Position numbers and translations under genes: made by a program. This document shows positions 14,401-29,400 of a stretch of DNA of 64,000 nt, piece by piece. The notes beneath the pieces are model-generated. The model had not been told where the DNA came from. It did no database searches and saw only the letters and a program-made list of their open reading frames with translations. Origin of the DNA: Serinus canaria (taxonomy: Eukaryota > Chordata > Aves > Passeriformes > Fringillidae). The stretch lies in NCBI RefSeq assembly GCF_022539315.1, contig NC_066315.1:90560990-90624989 (forward strand). Reading direction: 5' to 3'. How positions within the stretch are numbered: position 1 is the first letter of the stretch; every line of letters starts with the position of its first letter.

Positions 14401-17400
14401 ACAAAATTGGAACATATATTTAATTTCTGAAACTTCCTGAGCTTAGAAACTTTTTATTGACAGCAGTAGAACAATAATGTATTTGCTGTTATTCCTGATA
14501 AGGAATACAGTGACATATATGCTGCTATTCCTGATAAGGGGTTAGTAAACTGCTGATTGTATTATCACTTTTAAGAAACATCCCAAACTACAGGTTAGGA
14601 CACAAGCAAAAATTGTTGGATTATTTTGAACAGAAGGGAGTAATTTTAAAAAGCATTAGGGAGAAAAATAAAATGTAAAATGATAGATCTGCTTTCTGCA
14701 TTTTCGTCACAACTATATCACATAAATTCTCAAGGAAATTATGTGGTTTTTTTTCAGAATAAGGTTGAAGGTCTCCGTGAGAATCTTTATTTTCTCTCAA
14801 AAGAGAACCTTTCAACAATGCTGGAAGTTATCCTGGAGCATACAGAAGACTTCACAGACTCTGCCTATACCAGTCATGAGCACAGAGAGCACATTTTGGA
14901 GCTGTCTAAACAAGCTAAAATGGAACTAGAGCAGCTGGTTTCAGTGTGGATGCAAGCTGTAAGAGCTTTTTAGCAAAGTAAATCTTTTCATCTCTACTTT
15001 GAAAAGAAATTTTGAATGCAGTCTTTCTTCTGGTCCAGGAAAAGAGAACTGGGTGTATTCCTCACAGTGGGAGCTGATCAAGGAAGCCACAGTTTGTTCT
15101 GTGCTTTTGCAGCTTCCATATGTTCTGTCCTCCCCCTACCCCAGTGGTATTGCTTCATTGATTCTTTGATGGCTAAATTAGGCTACTGATGGCAGTAGAC
15201 TAATTTTAATGAAGATGTGAGTGGAAACAAGGCAGTGAACAGAAGTATCACTGCACGGTCTTAAACAGCGAAGTCTTTTGGTGGAGTAGTTCAGAGATTT
15301 CAGTTGTCTTGATCCCATAGCTGTGACCACAGTTTTCTTTCCTGTTTTCAATGGAAACAGTTAAGCTATTGGAAAGGGAAACATTGTAAAAAAGTGCCTG
15401 GCTCTTAATATTATGGGGAGAGAAGAGAAACAATAAGGCTACTTTTGTTTGTCCTTTTTTACATTTTTTAAATGATGGTAGCTTTTAGAAAAGAATCATG
15501 TTAAGCCTGCTTCTGTCATTTGTCTTACTTGTTCCTTGAAAATGATAGAAGATACATGCAAAAGGGGAAGCAAAAGCAGAGATGGAAAATGCAGCATCTG
15601 GTTTTGATGTTGACTTGCTTTCAGTCTTGCTCCTGGGGATATGTGTAGCACAAAGTCTTATCAACACTCTGAAATAAGGCAGATGTGTCCTGGTATAGGA
15701 TATTTACTTAACTGAGTGAATTTCTTATGAGAAAGGATTTTTGTTCCTTTTTTCCTCTTTGAATCAGGTACTGCTGTCAGGTGTTTTTAATGCAGTAGTG
15801 TAGTTTGAAGGGCATATAAATCTTACTGATAATACAGAATATTGTTATGACAAACAAGACACATACAGAATATCAATTGCATGGACTCCCTTTAACTATA
15901 GGAGCTAAACCTGTGTTTAGCTTGGTGTTGGTTGTTAGCCCTGGTAGGCAGCTGTGCAAACACTGCTCAGCAGTAACTAACACTGTGTTGTCAGCACTGC
16001 CTTTATCACAAATCTGAAGCAGCAGCATGCCAGATTTATAAAGAAAGTTAATTCTATCCCAGCCAAAACCAGGATACATGGTTATTTCTTAGCTCTGTTA
16101 CTGGTGAAAAATAGTCACCTCTAAATAATTTACAGGCTACATTTCAAGAGATAGAAAAGAGAGCCTAGTTCAAGATTATGCATATATATGATCTGTGAAA
16201 ATACTTGGACTTGCACATGTGTGCTTATGCATTAAGAATTTTCATTAATAAATAACCCAGCCTAGCTGTAACTAAAGACACAGAAGCAGGTAAAATAATA
16301 ACAGCTCACTGATGTGGATATTTGATTTCAGCTCAACAGTTTCATTGCAGGGTAAATGTTCTGAAGAACCAATCTTATAATTCAATATAAAACATTTGGT
16401 ATAACATTTTTAGGTACCACTTTATTTTAAAAGGGTGTTTACATTTAAAAAAAAGCCTTAAATGCTTGTTTTACTTTAGGATGGTCAGGTAAATGATTTC
16501 TGGCAGATGTCAAGGAAACCCTTTTCCTGAAAGAAGCTCAGTGAGGTTTAGAAATAAATTCTTGTTGAACACAAGCAGTCAAATTCTTGTTGAACACAAG
16601 CAGTCAATCAGATTGCCTCACAATTGGTTTTAGATTTAATTTGGTGATAAATGTTTCTATAAAAGAATTTTTCTAGTAGAATATACACAGGCTGGATAAG
16701 TGAGAGCATTTCATCTAGAAAGAAAGGGCTGTCTTCTAAAGTTTCTTGAGCTTACGACATATGATGTCAAGGTGGGGTTTGCTGGGTTTTTTGTGTAATG
16801 TCTTGTTGGTTTCTTTCTTTGGTTTTTAGCAAAACCAAAAGGCAAAGGATCTCATGGAAGACTTGGAAGTAGCCATTTTAAAAATGTGCCAGTGCATGAA
16901 TGAACTTAAAAGAGAGGTAAGTGCAGCTTAACCAAGATAAGGTGCATAAAAGTTTGAATTTCTTACTTTTTATACATGAGGTTGTAAAATGGGGTACTGT
17001 ACCCAAGAAGACTGTTGCCTGCTTATAGACAAGAGTAACCAAATCAGAATTGCATCATGGAGCTGGCTACATCAACTTTGTCCTTACTGATTAGAAATCT
17101 GTTGGCTGCAAAGGCTCATTGCTAACCCAAAAAAGAAGTGTTTGGAAGCAAGTACTACCTATGTAGTCACTATTTTAAAGGTAAAGGCAAACTTCCCTTG
17201 GGGGTGCATACATCACTATTTGTAAATACATTTTCTTTTAGTTTGTGCCTAAATTAATAAATTACATTTGCAGTTCATTTGTATTTAACCTTTCCTATTG
17301 ATTTCCTTAGCAGAAAGATGTTATGACAGTGTCTTATACTCAAGGCTTTTTTTCTCAGCAGTTGTCAGCTATGTATGTGTCTGTAGTAAATCATTATTCT

Positions 17401-20400
17401 TTTCTTAAGTGCAAATATGCTGAGGTCAGCTTGTATACACAGATGGAATAGCTGCCTCATTTGGTACATGGGATGGACTGCACTTGCTGGTCAGGGTCTT
17501 CACCCTTCCTAGTGAGGATAGCATTGGCTGCCTTGTCTGTTCCACTGAATTGAAGCAAATACAGAATCTGATTTCTGGCAGCTTCCTAAATATTTGCACA
17601 TGATTCAGCTATCTTTTCAACTGCTTCAGATTGCTGATCTTTTAAGCAAATGGAGAAATGAAGATTAAGAACAGTGAGTTTCAACACAGAGCAGTGCAAA
17701 CATGTTAGAGAAGTGTGGTGAACTTGCTTAGGCTGAGCTGTCAGCTGCTGTAACTGGAAAATCTCAACTGCTGAAAAAATCGTGCTCCCCTTTTTTACCA
17801 TAGGCAGAATGAGAAATTTTGTCTTCTGGACTGTAATTCCTGCAGCTGTCCTGAAGATTTGAACAGTGCTTTCAATCTGTTTCAGTTTAGTTGCACTTCT
17901 GCTTTCAGGCAGAGTGTTGGGCTCCAGCAAATGGAGGATAGATAATTTTTGCGCTTTGATTATGTGCTGGTTTGTAATTTGGTCACCATTATGGAGGAAA
18001 TAGGTAGCAGAGCTTTTCCAAAGAGGCTTTCACTTTGGAATGTAAGCACTTCACAGTACTCTGAGATTATCGTTTTTGAATAACATTGTTCCCAGGTGCT
18101 GAATGAGGTGGAAGAGTTCCCAGTCAAATTAGGATGTGACTATTTAATTGCATAGATCATAAAGCCACAGGTGGCTGGAATATATTGTGTGAAAGAAAGG
18201 ATTCATGCTCTTAGAAGTCAGTTCAGAGAATTACGTTGTTGTTGTTCTCTGTATAGTGATTGAATTGATCCCAGAGTGGCCATGCTTCTGTACGTGGCTG
18301 AAGGCTGTCCTGTCAGTCTGACTTGGGGTGCCACAGTGTATCAGTCAGGATTTCTACTGGTTAAATTCAAATACTGTGACTATAATTACAATGTTTTTGA
18401 GAGCCTGAGTGGCTGAGAACAAAAGACAGCCTTATTAAAGTAGTTAACTCTCTGTCTTTTTATGGAAGAAACAGAAGTTTTATTCCTTTCTTGAGATGAT
18501 TTTACCACTAATGATTAGAGACAGCATTAAGTAGAAGTATTTTTCTATTTTGGATCAGGATGAAAAGAATCTCTAATGAAAAGGTGATCCCTATGTAGTC
18601 TACATATAAATGAGAATTGCCAATTCCTACTCCAACATTACAAGCCTTTCAGATATCATTTCTTCAGAGCTGACTTCATTTCTGGGATTAATGATTTGTG
18701 CTAATTTTTAATGCCATGTGAGCAATGTTATATAAATAGTTTATAACAGGTTGTCATAGCTCATTTTTCCCCCTCGTAAACAATTGCAGCAGGTTTTGAA
18801 GCAATATTTCAGTTGTCTTTTGTGAAATTAAAAAATAAATCCAGAAGAACTTAATTCTGGATGGACAGGAAGTACTGCCAGAGGAAGGGGGTAAAAATGG
18901 AGCCCAGTGAATTAAAACCCCCAACATACCATTCCAGTAAACACTTCTCTACAGAGTGAGTTCCAAGCTCAGTGCATTCATAAGAGCTGGAAAAATACTT
19001 CCTCTTGAACACCAAGTTTGTTCTGTACTCAGTGTAGTCTAGTGAAGTGAGTGCAGTATTACAAGACTCACAATAGTCCTATGAGCATATTCTGCTATTT
19101 CTGAAGAGGTTGCTATTTTGGTTTTAGCAACATTCTTAAGATGGGGCTGACTGCAGGGTGCAGGTAATCTAGTGACAAGTTACTAGAACTAGCAGCAGCT
19201 GTCACTGATACCTGTTTTCAACCAGGGTCCTTCACAGGACAGTTTCTGAGTGTGTGTGTCTGGATTTAGAGATGTGTTTAAATGAGAAGCTTCTCCTTGC
19301 TTGTTGGGAGTGTAAGGGAGATTGAGACTTCTTCAAGACCCATCTCCTTGTAGAATGGGTGCTTTATACTTTCTTAAGGCTATGTCAAAAGCTGATTATA
19401 TTCAAGCTTTTCTTTGCATCACTGATAAGTCTAATTTCTAATGTATTATAAATTCAGTTCTGGGTGGATTCAGTCTGATTTACCCAGTTCAATTTGTGTT
19501 CTTTAGGAGAAGTGGAATGGCCATTGTGCTTTGCTTATGCTGAACTTGGTGACCCACAGATTCATGCACGTGGTTTTTCCCCAGCTATAACATAATCAGA
19601 AAGCGGTGGTGTGATAAATTCATGGCATCATTTTACCCAGCTGCTCTTTTGTTTCTCTCCATATTTGGTTGTGAAGTTTTTTTGGCTTTTTGGGGTTTTT
19701 TTTATTGCAGTGGGTTTTATCTTTAAATAGTAATTGAAGAACTAAAACTGCAGTTAATGAGCAAGCTGTATATGAGCTTTCATGCCAGTAAAGTTTCTGC
19801 TTCTTGAAAAATTATTCTGTCTCTTAAGCTTGTTTGACCTGGTACTGGATAGATTTTTTTTTTTTGTTCCATGTTTTATCTCTCCTTTTAATGCAATTCA
19901 AGGTCCACAATGCAGCAACATCTCTGGCAGCAGATCTTCTGAAATACCATACAGATCATATGATTCTCAAAGCATTAAAAATCACAGGAGTAGAAGGAAA
20001 TCTTGAAGCTGTAGCAGAATATACTTGCAAGCTATCAGAGCAGAAAGAACAGCTTGTTGAGGTGAGTTCACACCTGCTTTCATTGTATAGAACACTTAGA
20101 AAACGAGTGGCTGGATTTGCATCAGTCTGTTATTTAGGAAGGCTTTGGTCTGTGTTTTTGCAGTTTTATTTTACTTTCCTAATATGCTGTTGAATTTTGG
20201 ATTGTTCTTGTCAGGGTCTGAGCCAGATACGTCACTGCGGCATGTTGTAGAAGGGATTTACATTTGTGCCCAGTTCTTTTCGTGGGTCTAGACTCAATCT
20301 GTATCTAGACATTTGTCCTAAAATATTAATTTAGAAAGTAAGTTTCTAGGTCCAAGAGGAAATTACCACCCCTTTCTTTCAAGCAATAGCTGAATCCAGG

Positions 20401-23400
20401 TATACAAGAATGCTGGAGATACACAGTTAAGTTTCTTAATGCAGTGAGTTTGATTTTTTTGAAGATTAGTCAAGAGGGCCACTGAAAATCTTCCTCCTTT
20501 GTGAAAAGCAGTGTGTGGAGGGTATGTCAAACACGTGTACCTTGTTGCTGTCTCTCTCACAGGTGAGCAGAGGCATCTATGCCAGCAGGAGACATACAAA
20601 TATAGATCACTTTGATGTGAAGTATGGTGATGCCAGCAGCTGTACTTGCATGGTATCCAGTACTCCTTTCTAAAAAAATTATGATATACAGGGCTTGAGG
20701 ATTCCTCCCAGAACTATGAATATGCAGAAGCAACACCCTTGAACTTCCAGGACTGGCAGAACAATGCTTTGAATTTTTAATTTCAACGTTAATGTCCCCT
20801 TGATCTAAGGCTATTTAGTGTTTTAGTGAGACATCAAATTTTTTTTTCAGGCATAACCAGAAGGTTAAATAGTGCTTGTGTGTGAGACCTTGCAGCATGT
20901 CTGATGATGTGCAATAAGTTTCATATGTGCTGTCTGTCTTAGAAATTCCTTTTGATCTGAAAACTTCCATGTTCCTTTCAACCCAAAGTTCACTCTTAAA
21001 CTTCCTAAAAAAAAGATTAAGGAAACAGTATTACTTTCCTAGACTAATTTGACACTGATTTGCTCAAAGGTAATTTAGTCCATTGGATGATGAAAGCCTA
21101 AATTTTCCACATGGTTGCTTATTGCTGAATAAGCCTGTTCTGCTAAAGTTATTTATTCTACAGTTTTTCCAAGTTCTATATGTGTTTATTTTTTGTGTTT
21201 ATTTTCAGTTTTATTCAGTCATAAATATGTGAAATTGTTTTTGTTTTAGTTTAATTTAGTTATTAAGGTTTTCCTTTCTCTCAGTGGTTTTCCACACCTT
21301 TCAAGGATTTAGCCCCATTATTATTATTAATTCTCCCTGAGAAGCACCCAGCTGTGCAGTCCCCAGTAAATATTTGAAAGACAACCAGTTACCTTTGTGT
21401 TTGTTTATACACCTTATTTTTGTAGGTACACCTTTAGTCACTACTAATAGATGCACAATTTTTACAATTCTCTTCATTTTTTTAAATAATTCAGATGTGT
21501 CGCTTACTGAGGCATGTTTCTGGAACTGAGCCCCTTGAGATAACTTGCATACATGCAGAGGATACCTTTCAGGTCACTGGCCCACAGGTATGTTCAGCTT
21601 TTAACTGGCCTCTTCTACTACACATAAATCAATAAAAATTACTTGTCTGAATTTTTAGGAGACCTAGTGTTTACCTGTCTAAGAAGGAATTTTGCTCTAA
21701 TGCTGGGTGGGAGCTGAAAGAACACATAAGGAAGGTCATCAAGCCTGCAACTGTCAGATGAATACACTACGAAGATGTAATAGTAGCAGTTTAATTCTGT
21801 GCTTTGCCTGGGGAGGCATTTGTGAATTCATGTGGAACACTATGTACTAGGACTTACAGGAGCAAATGCTTTGTTCTTTGTCCAGATAATTTCTGCTGCA
21901 GAAACCCTGGCATTACATCCATCTAGCAAGATTGCAAAAGAAAATCTTGAGGTGTTCTGCGAAGCCTGGGAGTCTCAACTGAGTGACATGTCTCTCTTGT
22001 TAAGAGAAATCAACGATGTGTTTGAAGGAAGAAGAGGTAAGAAGGCAGTGTAGAAATAGAAAAATGTAACTTCAAATCTAAGAATTTTAAGTGTGATTTA
22101 GGAAGTTCTGTTTTCTTAAGAGTGGAGTGCAGTAAACAGTTCCACATCCTGTGGGATCTAGGTAGTAATATACAAATATGTTTGGTTTGTATAGATGTCA
22201 AATCAGGCTGCTTATTTGATTTTTTCAAATAAAAGCAACCAAATATTTAAAGGCCTGATTTATGTAAGATTAGCTATATTTAATTTTCTGCACTGGGATT
22301 AGTTCTAGCAAAATCAAATGGAATTATTCAAAGGAGACAAAAGTGTTTGACACAGCTCTTTGCCAGCAGTGTCCAAATACAAGGGGTGGTAGGGCTTTCA
22401 GCCACCCCTTGTTTTGTCTTGGGCATATCATCAATTCATGACAGTCAATATACAACTTGAATTGTGACATGTTTAATTAATGTCCTGTATTTGTGGAAAA
22501 TGCATATATACATATATGTTGTATGCTGTCAGCTTGCCTTGTATTCACTTCATAATGTAGTGAATGTAGTTATTTGATTTTTAAACTGCTGTCCTTTCTC
22601 CGGGATGGAATTTCGACGACTCTGCACAATCTTGGGATATTTTCTCTGGTTGGTAAGTTTATTGGTATTTGTACAACATGTAAGGAAAAGCTTGGAATCT
22701 TAAGGAAAAAAAATTCTGTGTCTACTTTTAGCGTAGGGTAATTTACCTTTAAAATGGAAGGCATTTTGGTTTTCATTTTTATACCACATAATTTTCTTTC
22801 AGATTATGTCTTCAGTGTAGCCTGTCACACTTATAGCTGTGTCTTTGTTTCAGTCTTTAAGGTATAACTGCATACAGATAGAATGTAATATATAGTAATG
22901 CTGAATGTCCTGTATTTTTAAGAAAATTGCTCAGGTTTGAAAGCTTAGATTTAGCTAAATACGGGCACTTAATTTTTTGTATCCAAGATAGAGAAAATGT
23001 AAATCCTTATTCAGGTTAGATGACACTTTATCAATGATACAATACTTCATCTTGCTATTGAGACCTCTTTTAATTTTCAGACTTGATTTTGTAGTTTAAA
23101 TTTCTGTTCTTGTTTTTTTGTGTGAGCAGTTCTTTGCTGCCAGCATTTTGAGCACAGTAGCAATCAATCACGGGGTTATCTTAAATTGTTGTTGCTGGTT
23201 GGTGAATGCGTGTGTGCCTGAGCCTCAAGACATGTAAAAAGAAAACATGTGTTGAAATTCTGAGTGAGTTTACAATAATTGTGTGTACTTCAGGTTATTG
23301 GCAGTTTGAGACTTCTGAGAAAAACATGATTGTTATCCCAGCTGTTCTTCCACCTTGGTCTGAAATACCACATAAATAGCCTGTTTATGGGCCTTTCAAC

Positions 23401-26400
23401 TTTCAGCAGATTTGTTTGTTTGTTTGTTTTGGGAGCCAGGGTCAAACTCACTTTCCTTAAAGAGAATATATTATAAAATGGAAGCTTAAATTATGCTCTT
23501 ATGCTGTTGTTAATTTGTTAGAATAAATTTGGAATCTTTAGGGCTGATCATGCAGTATCTGATTTTTTCCGTCTTCATACAATGGTCTAGCAAGGTTGAA
23601 TGATAACTTTTTCTATATTTCTATCTATCTGTGTGTTTGTGTGCATACATATATAGAGAGAGATATTACTGTATCTAAAAATAATAGGGTGAGAATCATG
23701 CAGCCACAGCAAAGCATATCCTTGGCTCTCCAAACAAATTGTTCTTGATGTCAGATGCCCAGCCTCCTCTGTAGGTAATAGCTTTCTCTTGGGACTGCTG
23801 ATGGCAGATACACATTTTCCATAAGTGGTGCTTTCCACTTTCTTTAAAGCATCATTTCACAAGGGCAACCCTTGCTTGAAGGAGGGAGAATGGGTGGGTG
23901 TTGCTCAGCAGGTTGGAAGCCATCATGAGTGATGCAGTGAAGACTTCTCTTGTTTGGCATAACCACACAAGTGTGTTCTTTAGTGGCTCTCATTTCCTCA
24001 GTCTGTTTTTCAGCATAAAGTGTTCTGATACCACCACTGGTAAGATACAAAGCATTGCCTGTGTTCTCTCTGTGGCCTTGGGTGCGTTAGATCTTGTATT
24101 GCGAAAACACTGTTAAGAAATCCCCATTTTTCTTGTCACATGGCCCAGCCTAGTTAGAGACTTTCCTCTGAATCTGGATTGTTTCATAGTAGCCACCAAT
24201 TATGTTCTTAGAAGTAATTTGGTCTCTTATATCCACCTGTCTTCTACAAAGTTTTCCTCTCTATTGTGGGCTAATCTGGTTTTGTTTGTTTGTTTTCTCT
24301 TGTTTAGAGTGACTCTTGTCATTAAAAAAAAAAGGGAGGGGAAAACTCTCCCCCTAATACCCCCACCTTTTTTCTAGGAGAAAATACCCTGAAGTTACTT
24401 TTTGTTACTTCCAGCGTTTTTCTTCTCTGAGAAAACACAACTGGTGATCCAATAAATAAATGAAACTAACATATTTACTTGCTAAGAGATTATAGGAGTG
24501 GCACTCACAAAACTTTTGCCTCCGAACACAATGGAGTTTCACAATATTTGATAAGGCTTTATTCTCGTAATTCATGACACTTGTCTTAATGTTGAGGTTG
24601 TTAAAAGTGTCTTTATTTTACAGACTAAAATGTATCAAGTGCTTTATTCATAGTAAAATTGTGACTGTATGTAACAAGAGATAGAATTACAGTAAGAGGT
24701 ATATTTTTTTTTCTTCTCAGTTTAAAATCTTGTATTTTTGTACTACCAATTTAAATGTTTGGCTTTGTTAGAGAGTTCAGAATACAGCTTAAGATGCAAA
24801 AATTGAATGGTGACTAAATGTGCTGGACACATCAAATAAAAGAAGCATTTTTCGGATTACACTAGAGTCATATTGTTTATACTCATTTCTTTATTTTCAT
24901 GAGCAATTGCACAGCTCCTTTTCCAGTGTGTTTTTTAATGACATAAAATATTGAGCATATAAGATATTTCTCATGCTGAGGCTTGAAATGCACATGGGAG
25001 GAGCTGGATTTAGCTTGAAAGTGAAGCAATATTGTACTCAATTTTAATGAAATTATTCCAGAACATCATGCCCAAATTGAAAAGAGCTTCTCCAGGGTTG
25101 CAGGATTCACAGGCACGATGGGGTGGGGGAGGTTGGTGAGCACGGAACAGCTCAGTAACCCTCATTTTTATTTTGGAAATATTCCTGTGCTGTGCTGAAT
25201 TGTACAGCAAGGTAGAGTTGTTCTTCTTTTGCTCAATCCTAAATCACCTTTTAATCCAGTGGTGAGAAGGCCTGTTCTCCGCAACATGTTGGTGTGTCCA
25301 GGCTGGGATGAGGAGGGTTGACAGGCTCCTTGTGAGGGTAACACTTCTCTCCTGCCAGGCATGGGAAGTTGATTCTGCCCACAGAGGTTCATTTCCATTT
25401 GATGCTTAACTGTAAAACCCTTGCATTTCGAGATGAACCACCTGATAAAAGTACCTTTCATCAATCCAAGCTGCTGGATGTCAGCCAAGCTCTTTTTTCT
25501 AATGTTTTGGGTTGAACATGGTGGAGAAGAACGTAAATAAGTGATCCTCTGATTTGCTGCTTTGTAACAGGGGTAAGAAGTGAGAGAACGGTTCCTGAAG
25601 ATAGCATACTTCTCTGCTCTCCTCTTGTGTTTTGCCCAATTGATTTGAGAGGAGTTGAATGACCATGAGATTTCTGAAGGGCTGTAGGTGATGAATAGGT
25701 GATACAGATCAGAATTAGGAAGCTCAAATTCTAGGAAGAAGAGTGAAGCAGGCATGATGCCATACTCTCAGAGAAGAAGTGACATCAAAAGTGAGAATTG
25801 AAAGTTGAAATAGGGGTATTATAGAGGGAAAGTCAGGATTGGAACTAGTAGAAAGCAGAAAATTGGAAGACACAGAATGAAATAATGAAAATTGATTTTA
25901 ATTGAAAAAAAATGAAAAGAGGAAAAACATCTTTAAGAAGAAACATTAGGATAAACAAAGGCAAAGTAAAATGTAAAGAAGACCATCATGTGGTGAAAAG
26001 AGCCTCTTGATATAATAGCAAATATCTGACACACAAACTAAGGAAACTAAATACCAAAAAAATTACATATATATATTCTGTTAATGGAATCAAATAAGAG
26101 TTCTGTGATTACACTGATGGAATTGGAAATTTTCTGATTAAGTAGGAGTATCTCTGACCTGAGTTGATCTGCTCCTTTGAAAGGTCTTGGTCTGGTGAAG
26201 TGTGTTTTTTGTATGCGTATTTTGTGATATGTAGAGTTTTTTAAAATGTTCAAGAAATAAATAGTTAGATCTTTCTTCTTTTTGAACATGGTGAGCAACA
26301 AAACCTTGCTAAGCCAAATAATTGGAATTACTAGAAGAGCAAAGGCAATTTTTATTTTCTTCTGTTTGCTACCACTTTCCATTTGGTTTCCATAATTCTG

Positions 26401-29400
26401 AATGCCTGCCCTGTGTGTGCAAGTACTGCATCATTGCGGTGAGCATTTTCACTCCATTTGTTATGTCAAAGCTTTCTGTGTTTGAACTTCTTAACAAGAC
26501 CCAACATGTTTTTTACATAGCTCCAAGGAGATCTTTTATGCTGCAGCATTTAAAATTGCAAGTTCACTTTTGTTCTTGGTATGTCTTACATGCCCTTTAG
26601 CTGATGTTTTGATGTATAGGATGTTGTAAATGACTTCTCATAATTTGTATTGGTCTTTAGGGAGAAATCTTGCTTGGATACATGTTTGGGCAATTAATAT
26701 CTGAATAACACTGCATTCTGAAAAAAAAAAAGGTCATACAGCTTGTGCTCTGTTAGCTCATTCATCTTTTGCAAAACTGCATAGGGGAAGGAAAAAGTGA
26801 TCTTAGGAAGGAAGGTGCCATTTTTCCTATTTTTCAAGAGGGTTGAAGGACACTTGCTGGCATCCTAAAATTGTAGGAGACAGTTGCCTAGATACAGAGA
26901 TTATGATCTTCCTGGTGTGTCAGGAGATAAAGGGCATGCTTTCAAAAAATCCTGAATGCACAAAAGAACTGTCTTTTGAGGACTCAGGATGGAATTTCTC
27001 TAGGAGCTGATACAAGAAGAGGAATTAACAATTGTAGCAACTGAATCTATTGTAATAAATGCAAATCTTCATAGACTATTATATCTTCTTGTAATTGAAA
27101 CTCTAATCTTAGGCTGTCAGCCCAGGCAGTATTTCTTCTTAAAAATAAAGTCTTACCAACTTTTAGGTAACACCCAAAAAGGATTTCTTTCTTTCTTTCT
27201 TAATTTATTTTGCTCAGACTTGGAATATTGTAGGCTCCTACCAATACAAAAAACAATTCAATAAGTGTGTAAAATGCTGTAGAACTTCCTTCTTCATAAA
27301 ATACAGCACATGTGGGATACGTATAGTACAACATGAGAGTTTTATTTGCATTACTTCAGAAAACCTGCCTATGTATTTCTCACTAGTAGCACTGTCTACT
27401 CCAAATTTCAGACTATTCAACCCATGCCAAGAAAAGCCATACATGGAGCTACATTTTTATGTTCTGTATTTTGCGACAAAATGAGTGCATGTAGCTAGTG
27501 AGTCATTAGAGAGAGTTGCTTTACTTTCCTTGTGAACTACATGCAGGAAACCAGAAATATTACTGAGGGGAATGTTCAGAGAAGCTTTCTTAATTGGCAC
27601 TTACTAAAATCTGAGCAATACAGAGTTCTTGGCCTGTCTCTGAAAGCATGAGACAGGATCTTTTGCAGTATTCAGAGAGGAGGAATTACAGGTAAGTAAT
27701 TTTCTTTTATAATACTGCAATTTAAGGAAGGATATGAAGCAAGGCATTTGATCCCACTGAATAAAATCTTTATATAAATTTGGTATAAACCTGTGTGTTC
27801 TTCATAGGAGAGAAGCGTGTCTACCTGTCACTGCCCAGACCAGGGGTAAGTTGCTTTTGGGTTTGTTGTGTTTACTTTGTATCTGATGTTCCCTGTTTGA
27901 TTTCTTTCCCTGTCACAACTCAATGGGGACCTAACAATATCTTGGTAACATGCATCCTGACTGGATGGCTGACAGTAAAATTTCAAAGTTTGTTAATTTA
28001 TTAAGTGAATAATAAAGAGACTGAAGACAAATGTAGCTAGTTATGTTTTGTGCTTTAATCACTTTGATGTACATAAACTTTAATTCCTGTTCATTAATTT
28101 TTTACCACATAATCTACTTCCATGCTGTTTAGTTAAAAAGTGCATTGTTGATATTAAAACAGTAGGAATATGCTGCAATATACTGAAAATTAAAAAATAA
28201 ATCATACTACCAAGACTTAACATTGTAGCCTAAGTTAACCTATTTGGAATAAGGGTTCATGTTCAAGCCTGTTGTAGCCTTTTTAAATAATGGGCTCTTG
28301 TTTCCTTCCTTGATCTTAAGTGTGTTTAATATAGAGAAAAAAGTTACACCAAATACCCAGTTTTTAGGTGTGAGGTATTTAATATTTTTAGCTGATTATA
28401 ATTGATATTACACTGTTTCTGAGAGCATCTGTGTGTTAGGAAGCATCCTAAATCTTGATAGTGTCATGTAATCAGTCATTTGATTCACTCGCTGTGAACT
28501 GAATCTTTCCATGGGTAGGAAAAAGGGAAAGAATGGTCTCAAAAGGTACAGTGAGCTCTAGCTTGTTTCTTTCTCTCCTTGCTTTTTTCCCTTAACCTCT
28601 AGAGGAATTTGGGTTTGAAATGGTCCTCTGTCTCTGTCTTCTGTTGTGCAATTCTACAGCTTCAAACACAATACAACTTCTGACTCTTAATAAAAAGAAA
28701 AAAGCTTTATAAATCCAATATTTATAAAAAAATTTTATAAAGCCAATCTGTGGATTTAAATAGAATATGCTAGGCTGCATGAGCATGGGTGAACTTCACA
28801 GTTATGGAACTAAATACTGAAACTTTGGATAGTGTTTCTGTCCCTGACCAGTTTGACTAAGACACATAACTTCTGGACATCATGATTTAGAGATTAAGTC
28901 TTTGAAGTCAGAGTCCCACTGATTCATATCTTTTTAAAAATGTTCAATAAAAATTTTGTGGTCAGCATTTAAACAGTTCTGCTTTGTATTGTTTGAAAGG
29001 TTGCTGCCTTCTTTTTGAGTTTTGCAAGATAGCTAACATTGTGGGGAATTACAAATGCATAGTTTGAAAGTAGACAGGAAATGTAGATTGCATCCACAGG
29101 ACACCAGAGTTTTTTCACTGAGTGATTTCTTTGCCTAGCTGGTGCTCTGAGCTTTGGAATTGCTTCTCTTCCTGGTGTTGTTCCTCTCAGCAGAGCCTCT
29201 ACTCCCTGTACTGCCACCACAGATCTGCTGTGCATGGCCGACGCCCACGCTGTCCCTGCACAGAGGCCACAGTGTTCCTGCCAATCTAATTAATCACATA
29301 TTTTGTTACATCTGTTTAATTGCCACTGTGCTGCTTGCTGGTAATGAGTGGCACCCTAGACCATGCTGTAGATGAGGACCAGAGCAGCAGTGATGATTCA

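Noticed and set aside
14473..14540. Repeated ctattcctgataagg motif
   Set aside because: Two imperfect short copies only; not enough to call an element.
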